Shown here: piece after piece, positions 1 through 9,064 of the stretch
Numbering within the stretch: the stretch's first letter is position 1
Layout: every line of letters begins with the position of its first letter
NCBI RefSeq assembly: GCF_017873095.1
Contig: NZ_JAGGJU010000013.1
Location: forward strand, 124,001-188,000
From: Heterorhizobium halophytocola
Lineage (GTDB): Bacteria > Pseudomonadota > Alphaproteobacteria > Rhizobiales > Rhizobiaceae
DNA: 64,000 bases
Direction: 5' to 3'
Translations under genes and position numbers: made by a program
The notes under the pieces: generated by a model
The model's database searches: none
Seen by the model: the letters and a program-made list of their open reading frames with translations, nothing else
Told to the model about the DNA's origin: nothing

Positions 1-83
1 TCGTATGTGATCAGACCAACCACTTGATCAACTCTGTCGGACAGCATATTTTGGTGCGCGAAGCCCAAGCAATGAGGTGCGCG

Positions 84-323
84 ATGACGACCACAGTGAA
101 GATTTCCGAAGCAAAAACGCATCTGTCCGACTTGCTCGCCCGCGTCGAGGCCGGCGAGGATTTTGTTATCGCCCGCGGAAATGATCCCATCGCCCATGTG
201 ACCCGCATGCGCAAGGAAACCGACTTGCAATTGCTGCTCGCGGAAGTCCGCGTTGCGCGTCAGAAGGCGGCCGCTTCCAGGCATAATGAAATCCTCTCGT
301 GGCGAGACGAAGGTCGCCGCTGA
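84..323 (+). CDS. Phd/YefM-type antitoxin of a VapBC-like module
   Basis: A 79-residue protein that starts TVKISEAKTHLSDLL, the usual opening of Phd/YefM-fold antitoxins, which bind DNA with the N-terminal half and the partner toxin with the C-terminal half. The C-terminus is charged and helical, as expected for a toxin-wrapping tail. I chose the ATG at 84 over the in-frame ATG at 72 because family homology begins right after it. The stop overlaps the start of the PIN toxin (TGATG), so the two are translationally coupled. Family members normally repress their own promoter, but no operator was resolved in the 83 bases upstream. Family assignment is firm; the cognate pairing is inferred from the overlap. 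Confidence 0.85.
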   Translation: MTTTVKISEAKTHLSDLLARVEAGEDFVIARGNDPIAHVTRMRKETDLQLLLAEVRVARQKAAASRHNEILSWRDEGRR

Positions 324-739
324 TGACCTTTGTCATTGACGCCTCGATGGCGGCCGCCTGGCTGCTGCCAGAAGAGTTTTCCGATGCAGCCGACGCGGTG
401 ATTGCGACGATCGACGCTCCCTGCCCCATTCCATCGTTGTTTTTCTTTGAGATTAGAAACATCCTCGCCATGGCCGAGCGTCGCGGGCGCATCTCTGCTG
501 GCAGCGCGCTGGTCAATATGGAGCGGCTGCGCCGGCTGCCGCTCGATGATGCCGGCATTGGCGGCGACGGTTATGTCCTGCTGCTCGCCGCCAATCACGG
601 CCTCAGTGCCTATGACGCCACCTACCTGGCACTCTCCCTCAATCGCGAGGCTCCACTCGCCACACTCGACCGCAAACTGACCGCTGCCGCTCGCAAGGAA
701 GGTGTTACCGTTCTCGGACCATTCGCTCATGGGGACTAA
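323..739 (+). CDS. vapC: VapC-type PIN-domain ribonuclease toxin
   Basis: A 138-residue PIN-domain protein. Known VapC toxins are Mg-dependent RNases that cleave tRNA or rRNA and are held inactive by the antitoxin. Visible PIN acidic residues are the first Asp in FVIDAS near the N-terminus, the Glu in FFFEIRN and the Asp in YDATYLAL. The length fits single-domain VapC. The start at 323 is set by overlap with the antitoxin stop; an upstream in-frame start at 299 would lie inside the antitoxin gene and lacks PIN homology. The 3' end overlaps the likely start of the recombinase at 729, so the three genes may share a transcript. Confidence 0.88.
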   Translation: MTFVIDASMAAAWLLPEEFSDAADAVIATIDAPCPIPSLFFFEIRNILAMAERRGRISAGSALVNMERLRRLPLDDAGIGGDGYVLLLAANHGLSAYDATYLALSLNREAPLATLDRKLTAAARKEGVTVLGPFAHGD

Positions 740-1877
740 GCGGCCCGCCGGCGACCGGGTCGATCGTCGTGCCCACGAACTCGACACGATCGCCGCCGTC
801 CTGCCGATGGAGCGGCGTGACGAGCTTGCCGAGCTTTTATCCGACCAGGACATCGAGACACTGCGGCATCTCGTCAACGAGGGCATGGGTCCCAACACAC
901 TTCGCGCCCTTACCTCGGATCTCGCCTATCTGCAGGCCTGGTCGGTGGCGGCAACCGGGCGCTCCCTTCTCTGGCCCGCCCCCGAAGCCCTGCTCCTGAA
1001 ATTTGTGGCGCACCACCTGTGGGATTCAGAAAGGCGTCTGACCGATCCGGACCACGGCATGCCGGCAGAGGTCGAACAAAGCCTTCGCAGCCAAGGTTTT
1101 CTGAAATCCAGCGGTCCGCATGCGCCTGATACCGTCCGCCGGCGTCTCGCCACCTGGTCGACGTTGACGAAATGGCGGGGTCTGGCTGGTGCCTTCCCCT
1201 CCCCTGCCCTGAAGTCTGCAATCCGCCTTGCTGTCCGTGCCATACCGCGGCCGCGCAAACGCAAGAGCGCAAAGGCGGTCACGGGTGAGGTGCTGGCCAA
1301 GTTGCTGGCGACCTGCAGGGCCGATAGCCTGCGCGACGTCCGTGACAGGGCGATCCTGATGGTCGCTTTCGCGTCCGGCGGTCGCCGCCGCAGCGAGATC
1401 GCCGGTTTGCGTTGGGAGCAACTGACAGTCGAGCCGCCGATTGCAGTCGAAGGCGGCTCCCACCTCCCCTCTCTCGCAATTCATCTCGGCCGGACGAAGA
1501 CCTCCGCCGCCGATCACGACGAGGTCGTGTATCTCACGGGGCGGCCGGTGGATGCGCTGAATGCCTGGATCGAGGCAGCCCGGATCACCCAAGGGTCGCT
1601 GTTTCGCAAGATCGATCGCTGGGGCAACATCTCCAGTCGAGCCCTGGATCCAAAAGCGATCAATGATATCGTCAAGCAGCGGGCGGCGATGGCGGGGCTC
1701 GATGCGCGGGAGTATTCGGCGCACGGGCTGCGATCGGGGTATCTGACTGAGGCAGCAAATCTCGGGATCCCGCTCCCAGAGGCCATGGAGCAATCGCGCC
1801 ATCGATCCGTGCAACAAGCCTCGGAATACTATAACAGCGCAACACGGCGAAGCGGACGTGCAGCGCGCTTGCTATAG
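729..1877 (+). CDS. tyrosine recombinase / phage-type integrase
   Basis: A 382-residue site-specific recombinase. An N-terminal SAM-like core-binding region (about residues 30-175) precedes a catalytic domain. Catalytic residues can be placed: Arg in GGRRRSEIAGL (about 220), Lys in LGRTKTS, HGLR (about 332-335), His in SRHRS (about 358) and the Tyr pair in SEYYNSA (about 367-368). The protein is therefore probably active. I prefer the ATG at 729, which overlaps the vapC stop, over a GTG at 702 inside vapC. Such recombinases move genomic islands or integrons, but no attachment site was recognised. A decayed relative lies about 200 bp downstream. Confidence 0.88.
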   Translation: MGTKRPAGDRVDRRAHELDTIAAVLPMERRDELAELLSDQDIETLRHLVNEGMGPNTLRALTSDLAYLQAWSVAATGRSLLWPAPEALLLKFVAHHLWDSERRLTDPDHGMPAEVEQSLRSQGFLKSSGPHAPDTVRRRLATWSTLTKWRGLAGAFPSPALKSAIRLAVRAIPRPRKRKSAKAVTGEVLAKLLATCRADSLRDVRDRAILMVAFASGGRRRSEIAGLRWEQLTVEPPIAVEGGSHLPSLAIHLGRTKTSAADHDEVVYLTGRPVDALNAWIEAARITQGSLFRKIDRWGNISSRALDPKAINDIVKQRAAMAGLDAREYSAHGLRSGYLTEAANLGIPLPEAMEQSRHRSVQQASEYYNSATRRSGRAARLL

Positions 1878-2089
1878 GGTGTTCGAGCGAACCTCTTGGC
1901 TGTTATTCACCGTATAGAGCAGCAGCATGTCAAGTCGTCGTTGCTGAGTAAGCCGGTCGGTATTGGGTGGTCTCGCTCCGCGGCTTTTCATGAAAACTTC
2001 TATAACTCGATCTGCTTAATTACGGGCAATTGTGTTCCGTAAGGTCTGAGCAGGTCCGGATCACCTACCGCGACTATCGGGCGATCGCT

Positions 2090-2352
2090 ATCCCAGCGAG
2101 ATTGTCGGTTTGAGCCGCGAGCAGCTGTCGGTTGAGGCACCTGTACCCGTTGATGGCGGCCTTCCCATTCCTTCTCGGACCCACATGACCTCCAGTCCTG
2201 ATCGTGACGCAGTCGCGTATTTCACCGGCCACCCGATGGGTGCCTGGCTAGAGGCGGGGGAAATTGAGGGCGCAGCATTGTTCGGAAAGTCGATCGTTGG
2301 GCAAGTGTTTCTCAGGAGCCCCTTGATCCGAAATCCATCAACGGGCGACTGA
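2090..2352 (+). pseudogene. decayed fragment of a second tyrosine recombinase
   Basis: The reading frame around 2110-2352 follows the middle of the intact recombinase upstream. SREQLSVEAPVPVDGG matches WEQLTVEPPIAVEGG, AVAYFTGHPMGAWLEAGEI matches VVYLTGRPVDALNAWIEAARI, and PLIRNPS lines up with ALDPKAIND. The region that should carry HxxR, His and the nucleophilic Tyr is missing, as is the whole N-terminus. It is a relic of a paralogous recombinase with internal deletions and no function as an integrase. A short ORF call here would be misleading. Confidence 0.7.
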
Positions 2353-2421
2353 ACGAGTTTCAACTTCGCCATGGAGCCTCGCGGTTCGTTGAACTAACTT
2401 TCTAAAACTGAAGAGCCAAAG

Positions 2422-2437
2422 CCTGACAGCTGTCAGG
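2422..2437. repeat. palindrome CCTGACAGCTGTCAGG, copy 1
   Basis: A perfect 16-bp palindrome. The same 14-bp core, CTGACAGCTGTCAG, recurs at 2534-2547 and 2974-2989 in this gene-free stretch. Perfect two-fold symmetry suggests a binding site for a dimeric regulator or a short mobile repeat unit; which one cannot be told from sequence. Confidence 0.75.
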
Positions 2438-2533
2438 GTTTAGTCGGGGCTATTGCAATCATCCAGGAGTAAGGTGAGACCCGACCATTCAAGCTTGGTA
2501 GGGCAGGGGAGGCTTCTGCCTTCTGTAGAAAAC

Positions 2534-2547
2534 CTGACAGCTGTCAG
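2534..2547. repeat. palindrome CTGACAGCTGTCAG, copy 2
   Basis: A 14-bp perfect palindrome (with one further C on the left, so ACCTG on that side), 112 bp after copy 1 and followed by a short TTTT run, as copy 3 is. The shared flank hints that the repeated unit is slightly longer than the core. Confidence 0.72.
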
Positions 2548-2973
2548 ATTTTCTGAGATTAAGGTGATACTGCTTCAGCGCTCCAGGCCGACCGGCGAAG
2601 CCGGCCGCACCCGCTATGGCAAGGGCGATCCGAGGTGGTGAATTGGAGATCGGCCGGCATAGACCGGCTTTATTGTTCGCGAAATGTATATTGGGAACGA
2701 TCCGGGCGAAGGTAGGGTCTCGATAGCTTGGTCGTTTCCAAAGTGGCGCGAGGGCCAGTGAGCCTTAGTGGGTGGGGGCGTCAGCCGCCAAACGACCATG
2801 CCCTGATCTCAGCGTGAAGCGGGCAGGGGTATTCATATGTGGCAAGTCGGGGTGGGTCGGAGTGGCAAGGTAACGTCATCGCGGCATAATTATTCGCGAC
2901 AGGGCCGGAACTCGGCTTGTAATGAGACGGGTCAGCGGCAACCACAAATCGAGAGCACGTCTCGTTGAGAGGA

Positions 2974-2989
2974 CCTGACAGCTGTCAGG
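2974..2989. repeat. palindrome CCTGACAGCTGTCAGG, copy 3
   Basis: A third copy, identical to copy 1 over 16 bp and preceded by GA (GACCTG). Its distance from copy 2 (440 bp) differs from the 112 bp between copies 1 and 2, so this is not a regular array. It lies about 580 bp upstream of the MFS gene start at 3568. Confidence 0.75.
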
Positions 2990-3567
2990 CTTTTGCTGAC
3001 AAGACCTGCTCGATGGGAATTGTTATAGAGCTTTTGATCGACCTCGAGCACCGCATCATGGGAAATTTCGCGATCCATGCAGTAGGGAGCGCCTACGATT
3101 CTGGCGGTCTAACGAATAGCTGAAGGGCGCTCTGAATGACGGTCTACAGGGAAGGGCTATAGAGGTTCCGCTTGAGCGTTTCTCCACATTGTCCCGGGAG
3201 GTGAGCCCTCGGTTACGCGGCAAAGATTAAGACTAGCTGCGCCTATGCCTTCGGTCGGCGGATAAAATAGCTAGCGGGAGAGGCCCCTATGCCTAGTTCA
3301 AGCCAGCGATGCTCTGCTTGGAGGCAAGCGCGAAAAGGATATCTTGGCTCCGCGGAGAAGCTACAGCAGGTCGACAGAGGGTCATTGGCTTTCATGATCT
3401 GTCGGCGGCGGAACGGCGCTAGGGTGTATGGCGGGACCAGACGTCTTCAATTGCATCTGAAACGCGGAAAAGATCGCGTATCCGCCATGTTTCTTACGCA
3501 AATGAGATACTTTGCACTCAAGTGGATGTGCAACATGGGCGATCGGAGACGGTCGAGGTTGTGGGCC

Positions 3568-4818
3568 ATGTTGAAAGTCTTATCAAGTATCTGGGCTCTT
3601 CTGGTCGGCATCGTTCTTATCATGTTGGGTAACGGCATGCATTTTACCCTCATCGGCTTGCGCGGCGGGTTGGAGGGGTTTTCTGCGACGGCACTTGCCG
3701 TTGTCACATCCGGCTATTTTGTCGGTTTTCTTTCCGGTGCGCGTTTCACTCCGTCTTTGATACGCAATGTCGGCCATGTGCGCGTTTTCGCGGCCCTCGG
3801 CAGCTTTATGTCAGCTGCACTGATCACCTTTCCCCTCCTCGCCGAGCCGTGGGCATGGACACTGCTGCGAATTCTCGTTGGGTTCTGCATGTCGGGCGTC
3901 TACGTCACGGCAGAAAGCTGGCTCAACGATGCAGCGACAAACGAGACACGCGGAAAAGTGCTGTCTGCCTATATGATCGCCCAGACACTCGGCATCATCG
4001 GGGCGCAAGGGCTGCTGACACTTGGCGATGCGCAGACTTCGGTGCTTTTTATCGGAGCGTCGATCCTGGTCTCTATTTCTTTCGCGCCCATTCTGCTGAC
4101 CGTTGCGCCGACCCCGCAGACAGAGGTCACACGACCAATGCCTTTGATCGATCTGTTTCGCCAATCGCCTCTCGGCACTATAGGGATATTCCTTCTGGGA
4201 AGCGTCTATGCGACGCAATCAGGAATGGGAGCCGTCTTCGGCACGCTAATAGGGATGACGGCCGATCAGATTTCTCTGTTTGTGGCGATGCTGTTCGCCG
4301 GCGCCCTCGTTCTTCAATATCCAATAGGCTGGATCTCGGATCGCGTGGATCGCCGTAAATTGATCTTCGCAGCGTCGCTTATCGGAGCTGCGTCATGCCT
4401 TTGCGGCTGGATATCCGGGGAAGGACTGTGGCCGCTGATGGCATCGGCCTTTGTCGCCGGCGGAATGACAACCCCTCTCTATGCGCTCTTTTTAGCCTAC
4501 ACGAATGATTTCCTCTCGTCGGAAGACATGCCGGCCGCATCGGGCGGTCTCGTCTTCACTTTTGGGCTCGGCGCCATCATAGGTCCGCTTGTCACCGGTT
4601 GGGCAATGGAATGGGCGGGCCCCTTCGCCTTTTGGCTGGTTCTCAGCACTACGTTTGGCGCGATCGCTCTCTATGCGCTGTATCGTATGACGCAGCGGCC
4701 CGGTCTTCCCGCTAGCCAAACGGAGAGTTACCTCGGTGTTATTCCGACATCGACGCCGGTTGCAATCGAAGCTGCAAGCGCCTGGGCAGTCGAACAGGCG
4801 GAAAATGAACGCGGCTGA
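3568..4818 (+). CDS. MFS transporter, YcaD-like
   Basis: A 416-residue inner-membrane protein with about 12 hydrophobic segments and the N-terminal pattern of the YcaD-like major-facilitator group (IWALLVGIVLIMLGNG, then LRGGLEGFS). A loop DRVDRRKL after GWIS is the MFS motif-A-like loop in the second half. The substrate is unknown. I chose ATG 3568 because homology starts there and GAGG lies 9 bases upstream; an in-frame extension to 3289 carries no recognisable sequence. The gene stands alone on the plus strand, and the chemoreceptor downstream is convergent. Confidence 0.85.
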   Translation: MLKVLSSIWALLVGIVLIMLGNGMHFTLIGLRGGLEGFSATALAVVTSGYFVGFLSGARFTPSLIRNVGHVRVFAALGSFMSAALITFPLLAEPWAWTLLRILVGFCMSGVYVTAESWLNDAATNETRGKVLSAYMIAQTLGIIGAQGLLTLGDAQTSVLFIGASILVSISFAPILLTVAPTPQTEVTRPMPLIDLFRQSPLGTIGIFLLGSVYATQSGMGAVFGTLIGMTADQISLFVAMLFAGALVLQYPIGWISDRVDRRKLIFAASLIGAASCLCGWISGEGLWPLMASAFVAGGMTTPLYALFLAYTNDFLSSEDMPAASGGLVFTFGLGAIIGPLVTGWAMEWAGPFAFWLVLSTTFGAIALYALYRMTQRPGLPASQTESYLGVIPTSTPVAIEAASAWAVEQAENERG

Positions 4819-5063
4819 CATCTCAAACAAAACGTTCTTATCAGCGGAGTCGTGCGCGGTCTGAAGGAGTTTAATGATGCCAGTGTCCGGAGCGGTGGGC
4901 GATGCCACGCGCGCAATTGCCGATCAATGCGGCGCTCTTCTGCAGCGTTGCTATCGCTGTAATTGCGTTTACGTGGCAAGAGGGGTGTTGCAGCAGCAGT
5001 TACGCCTCATTTGAGAAGTATTAAATTATCCTGATAAACACCGTCTCCATGTCGACTCACGCA

Positions 5064-5084
5064 GGCGCGGCCATCGGCCGCGCC
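5064..5084. terminator. GC-rich hairpin between convergent genes
   Basis: GGCGCGGCC, loop ATC, GGCCGCGCC: a perfect 9-bp stem between the 3' ends of the MFS gene and the chemoreceptor gene. There is no clear T-run on either side, so it may act as a bidirectional hairpin or a 3'-end stabiliser and not as a classical intrinsic terminator. The remaining bases between 4819 and 5127 show nothing else. Confidence 0.55.
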
Positions 5085-5127
5085 AAATTGCATGTTCTTG
5101 TCATACTGCAGTCTTTGACAAGCTAGC

Positions 5128-6963
5128 TCAACTCGCCATGCGCATCTGCTGGGCCATGCCATGCAAAGCGTTGTTGGAACTGGCGTTTGACACCTTGAAG
5201 CCACGGATCAGCATAAGCAGCTCTTCCGTGTCGGTTGCCAAGACTTCGGCCGAGGCTGTCGTCTCCTCAGCCATTGCGGCGTTCTGCTGGGTGGCAGTGT
5301 CCAGCTGATTCATCGACGAAGCGATGGATCGCAATGTCGTGTCCTGTTCGGTAGCCGAATGGGCGATCTTTGTGACGATGTCGCTCGCCGCCTTGATCTG
5401 ATCGGATATCCGCTTCAGTGCCTCGCCGGCCTGGCCGACCAACTGAACCCCATTGTCCACCTGACCGGAGGAAGTGGCGATCTGCTCCTTGATCTCTTTT
5501 GCTGCAGACGCAGATCGCTGGGCGAGTTCACGTACTTCCTGCGCAACGACGGCGAAGCCCTTGCCGCTTTCACCTGCGCGGGCGGCCTCCACACCGGCGT
5601 TTAGTGCGAGAAGATTAGTCTGGAAGGCGATGTCCTCGATCACGCCGATAATATTAGCGATCTGCGTGGACGATTGCTCGATACCGCTCATGGCATCGAT
5701 CGCTTGGCTGACGATGCCGTCGGACTTGCTGGCTTCGCTGGCAACCGACGTCACGCGCTTGGCGGCTTCCTGAGCGCCGTCTGCGGTCTGGCGGACAGCG
5801 ACGGTAAGCTCGTCGAGCGCCGCGGAGGTTTCCTCAAGACTGGCAGCTTGCCGTTCGGTGCGCTGGGAGAGTTCGTTGGAGGCGCGGCGAATTTCGTCCT
5901 TCGAGCCACCGATGTCGATGCCCTTGGAATTTACTTTGGCCATCGCCGCTTCGAGATGGTCGATGGCGTCGTTGAAATTGCTTCGAAGCGCGGCATATTT
6001 GGCGCCGAGATCGTCGCAACGGATAGTCAAATCACCCTTGGCGAGGTATTCCAGTGTTGTGCCGATTGTGCTGACGACGCGAGCCTGTTCTTCGGCCTCA
6101 TTACGCTGCATATCGGCATTCGTCTGTCGCTCTGCATCAAGCTGATGCTGTTGCTCTTCCTGCCGGGCCACCATCGCATGGCGCTCGCGTACCTTTTCCT
6201 GCAGGGCCTCAGTGGCTTTGGCCATCATGCCGACTTCATTGCCCATGTCGGTATGGGGGATCTTCAATGAAACATCCTCGTCGGCGACAGCTTCGAGGGA
6301 CTGATGAATGGCCGCCAGCGGCTTGGTAATGCCGCGGATGATGTACCATGCGGCAGCGAGCACCAAAAGCAGGACGCTGGCGCCGATCCCGACAGCCTTC
6401 AATACCATGCTGCGAATCTGAGCCTGCAAGTCATCGACGTAGACACCGGTTGCAAGAACCAGTCCCCAAGGATCAAATGCCTTGGCATAAGAGCTTTTCA
6501 AGTAATTTCCGGCCGGTTCGCCCGGCTTAACCGTGCTGTAGTAATCGATAATGCCGCCGCCGGCCTTACCGGTTGCGACCATTTCGTCGCGGTACAGATG
6601 CCCCGTCTGGTCACCCTTGCCCTTGCCGTTTTCGCCGATTTTACTGGCGACCGGGTGGATGCGCATGACGATGTCATAGTCGTAGGCAAAGATATATCCA
6701 TCCGGATTGTATTTGATCGTCGTGATCTCGCGGAATGCTTGGGCTTTGGCTTGTTCTTCTGTCAGTTCGCCGGACAGTTGACGATCGTAATAGGATTGCA
6801 TGATCGAAAGCGCGGATTCGACCTGGGTGCGCAGCATGCCGTAGCGCTCTGCATAGATGGCGGTGGTTGCCATCTGGATCTGATAATAGACCAGCCCGGC
6901 CGTACCGACGACCAGGGCCATCACCAGCAGAAACAGCTGGCGTGAGATTTTCAAGTTTTTCAT
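5128..6963 (-). CDS. methyl-accepting chemotaxis protein with periplasmic Cache domain
   Basis: A 611-residue chemoreceptor. An N-terminal membrane segment (about 8-28) is followed by a periplasmic single-Cache domain (about 35-185, with [10 protein letters not shown] and [15 protein letters not shown]), a second membrane segment (about 190-210), a HAMP linker starting [12 protein letters not shown], and a cytoplasmic signalling domain with the conserved tip [20 protein letters not shown] and [15 protein letters not shown]. It would relay binding of a small ligand, often a carboxylate in this Cache class, to CheA/CheW. No C-terminal NWETF-type tether is present. No che genes lie nearby, so it serves a distant chemotaxis cluster. 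Confidence 0.93.
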   Translation of the reverse strand: MKNLKISRQLFLLVMALVVGTAGLVYYQIQMATTAIYAERYGMLRTQVESALSIMQSYYDRQLSGELTEEQAKAQAFREITTIKYNPDGYIFAYDYDIVMRIHPVASKIGENGKGKGDQTGHLYRDEMVATGKAGGGIIDYYSTVKPGEPAGNYLKSSYAKAFDPWGLVLATGVYVDDLQAQIRSMVLKAVGIGASVLLLVLAAAWYIIRGITKPLAAIHQSLEAVADEDVSLKIPHTDMGNEVGMMAKATEALQEKVRERHAMVARQEEQQHQLDAERQTNADMQRNEAEEQARVVSTIGTTLEYLAKGDLTIRCDDLGAKYAALRSNFNDAIDHLEAAMAKVNSKGIDIGGSKDEIRRASNELSQRTERQAASLEETSAALDELTVAVRQTADGAQEAAKRVTSVASEASKSDGIVSQAIDAMSGIEQSSTQIANIIGVIEDIAFQTNLLALNAGVEAARAGESGKGFAVVAQEVRELAQRSASAAKEIKEQIATSSGQVDNGVQLVGQAGEALKRISDQIKAASDIVTKIAHSATEQDTTLRSIASSMNQLDTATQQNAAMAEETTASAEVLATDTEELLMLIRGFKVSNASSNNALHGMAQQMRMAS

Positions 6964-7670
6964 CGACGGGCCTTTGAGCAGAACGTGAATGTATCGGGGA
7001 AAGCTGCGGGCCTGTCATGGGACGCGAGCCGGAGGTCGATGGGCGCCGGCGATCATTGCCTTTTGCGTAGTCCATTCGCATTTCACTATCTCTTGCGAAT
7101 GGAAACAAATGGCTAAAAATGTCTGCGACGGAGATAATTATCTAACAATTTCAGAATATCTATCCTTGCGTTGATGCAGCAGGAGAATGCTAAGGTTGTA
7201 ATTCCGCAGATGGCCGCGCGACATAGCACACTACACGTATCGTGAATTTTTATAGTCAGATCTCCCCGCACTCCCAAGGCGCAGCGTTAGACTTTCATCG
7301 GGCACTGCCATCTGCTGGTGCTGCGCTGTTATCCCGCTGCTGGAACGCCTCGATCCGGCGCATTCGCACCGAAATAACGCTGCAGCGAGATGAGAAGGCA
7401 TGGGTCTTCAGCCCACTGTTCTCCGAGTTTACCTGCATTCTCGCTGTGGCGAACTGGCGCTGCGGGCGCGCGCATCCATCGTCTTGTTCGCGTTTTCGAC
7501 GTCGTCAGCATGTCCCTTGCGTTTCTGCAAAAGGCCTGCGGCTCCTTATTCGAATGCTGTAGTGGAACCTGTCGAGCCTCCGCCAGTTTGAGATGGTATC
7601 CGATAGAAAGGGATCGTCCACCGCGGCATGAGTGCCGCTGATGTCTGATCGGTCAGCCGGCAATTTTGCC
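6964..7670. other. intergenic stretch without a supported gene
   Basis: Upstream of the chemoreceptor. Several short overlapping ORFs on both strands (for example 7242-7562 plus, 7329-7511 minus) contradict one another, lack ribosome binding sites and encode no recognisable domains. The first 250 bases are AT-richer than the surroundings and probably hold the chemoreceptor promoter, but no clear -35/-10 pair can be assigned. Confidence 0.5.
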
Positions 7671-8378
7671 TCATCCTTCCATCCTGGAAGGCGTAAACAC
7701 ATAGCGTGCACTCAAGAAAAGCAAAAGCAATCCAAACAGGCTAAAGGCATAACTTTGGAAAGTCTGATAGGACAGAACGCCTGCGACACCTCCGAGTGCG
7801 AAGGACAGGAGCGTTGCGAGGTTAAGACGCAGACGACTTAGCGATATCGATCTCTGTTTTTGATCGTTCGATGATAATAACTGACCCAGGCCAATCCCGA
7901 GATCTGTAGCAACGCCGGAAACGTGGGTGGTCCGCACTCTGCTGCCCGATAGCCTCGTTGACGCAGCGTTTTGAATGCCCATTGCAAATGAGAGCGTTCC
8001 GACTACGAGGACACCGTGAGCGGCATTCGCCGAAAGTGCCACCGCCATCCCCGTTGCGATCAACAACACTGCCTCGATAGAAAGGGCGACCGCATATATC
8101 TTTTTAAGCTCTAGCCGCTTACCGGCTTCGATGAAGAGAGATGCCAGAAACGCTCCGAGCATGAACATGACGACGATGATCAAAAATGCACCGGCGGCCG
8201 TCAACATCATCACCGAGGCCATTTCTGCTGATGTCGATACATTCCCCGTCATGTTAGCAGAAAAGTATCCATAAGCGACGAAGCCTGCACTGTTCACACC
8301 GCCTGCCAGAAATGCCAGCACCGTGGCCAGGGACAGGTCGACCTGAAGCGTTCGTTCAGAGCCTTCTCGAATAAGCAT
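7671..8378 (-). CDS. YoaK/DUF1275 family membrane protein
   Basis: A 235-residue, mostly hydrophobic protein with about six membrane segments. The N-terminal pattern LAFLAGGVNSAGFVAYGYFSANMTGN is diagnostic of the YoaK (DUF1275) family, and AFAMGIQNA-type sequence (SFAMGIQNAAST) follows in the second half. The family's function is not established; a transport role is often suggested. I chose the ATG at 8378 because AGAGGAAGG sits just upstream; an in-frame ATG at 8453 has no such site. The gene is monocistronic, with about 100 bp to a putative small membrane peptide gene on the same strand. Confidence 0.88.
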   Translation of the reverse strand: MLIREGSERTLQVDLSLATVLAFLAGGVNSAGFVAYGYFSANMTGNVSTSAEMASVMMLTAAGAFLIIVVMFMLGAFLASLFIEAGKRLELKKIYAVALSIEAVLLIATGMAVALSANAAHGVLVVGTLSFAMGIQNAASTRLSGSRVRTTHVSGVATDLGIGLGQLLSSNDQKQRSISLSRLRLNLATLLSFALGGVAGVLSYQTFQSYAFSLFGLLLLFLSARYVFTPSRMEG

Positions 8379-8477
8379 AGACCTTCCTCTGCTGCTTAAG
8401 CGCTCGGCGACGAGCGTGAACGGATGGGATATTGCTGACTTTGAGCTTCGCACGCTATGGCAATCACGGGTGGGTCG

Positions 8478-8627
8478 CTACGGAGATTGGAACGGGTAGA
8501 TGATGCAGGTCAATACCGCAGCAAGCAGCAGAAGCGAAAGAAGCCAGAGCAACCAGGTGCGAGGAGGACGGCTATCGTCGTCGGGGTCTGGAGGGTTATG
8601 GCGTTGTTCGGGCTGTGGCGTCATCAT
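8478..8627 (-). CDS. putative 49-residue proline-rich single-span membrane protein
   Basis: Not previously named as far as I can tell. The frame encodes 49 residues: a hydrophilic head rich in Pro and Asp (HNPPDPDDDSRPPR), then a Leu-rich membrane span (WLLWLLSLLLLAAVLTCIIY) and a four-residue tail. The sharp head/span partition is what a real membrane peptide would show and is unlike the neighbouring shadow ORFs. The ribosome binding site is weak (only TTCG/CTAC upstream of the ATGATG start), which lowers confidence. It lies upstream of the YoaK-type gene on the same strand and could be in its transcript. Confidence 0.45.
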   Translation of the reverse strand: MMTPQPEQRHNPPDPDDDSRPPRTWLLWLLSLLLLAAVLTCIIYPFQSP

Positions 8628-9064
8628 GTTTGCAATGTAGAACGAAGGGGCGGCAGCCGCTCAGACACCGGTGTTGTGATAGCCGTTACCACAGAAGGAT
8701 TAGAAATCATGACACTGCGCCAAGCGAGCCGTTGATAGCGCCACGTCTTGACAAAGCTCCTGGTCGTAGCCTCTTGAGATTTCGAGATATCCAATGCTCA
8801 GGGATCCCCTTGCAGGCAGGGGAGGCGGGTCGGCCGCGGCGTGTCTGCAACAGACCTGTCGCTACATTCTTCGCCCGTACTGGACCGGCTGCGCCTTCTC
8901 GATTCAACAGGGCCGCGCCTGCGATTTTTACCAGTGCGCTCCATTGCAGGCGGTACACGTATACGCGGATAGCACACGTGATGTACTGGACATGTGCCGG
9001 CTCCTAAGTAGGACGATGACCCTTTGACGTGGCAGCAATTATGCGGGGATCGCAAGTGGTCTCA
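8628..9064. other. intergenic stretch without a supported gene
   Basis: Short ORFs in all frames (8615-9007, 8707-8958, 8798-9055) overlap each other and none looks like a protein family. Nothing else is seen. Confidence 0.5.

Larger units (their letters stand above)
2353..3567. other. gene-poor stretch
   Basis: Apart from palindrome copies 1-3 nothing convincing is seen. Short ORFs here (for example 2453-2641) have no domain-like sequence, no good ribosome binding site and codon use unlike neighbouring genes. An ORF that extends the downstream MFS gene back to 3289 encodes basic low-complexity sequence without family similarity and is treated as untranslated leader. Confidence 0.6.

Noticed and set aside
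2453-2641. 62-residue ORF between palindrome copies 1 and 2
   Set aside because: No ribosome binding site or family-like sequence, and it spans a palindrome copy.
2422-2989. A CRISPR array from the three palindromes
   Set aside because: Spacing is irregular (112 and 440 bp), only three copies, and no cas genes are present.
7242-7562. 106-residue ORF in the gap before the YoaK gene
   Set aside because: Overlaps ORFs on both strands, no ribosome binding site, no domain; not supported as a gene.
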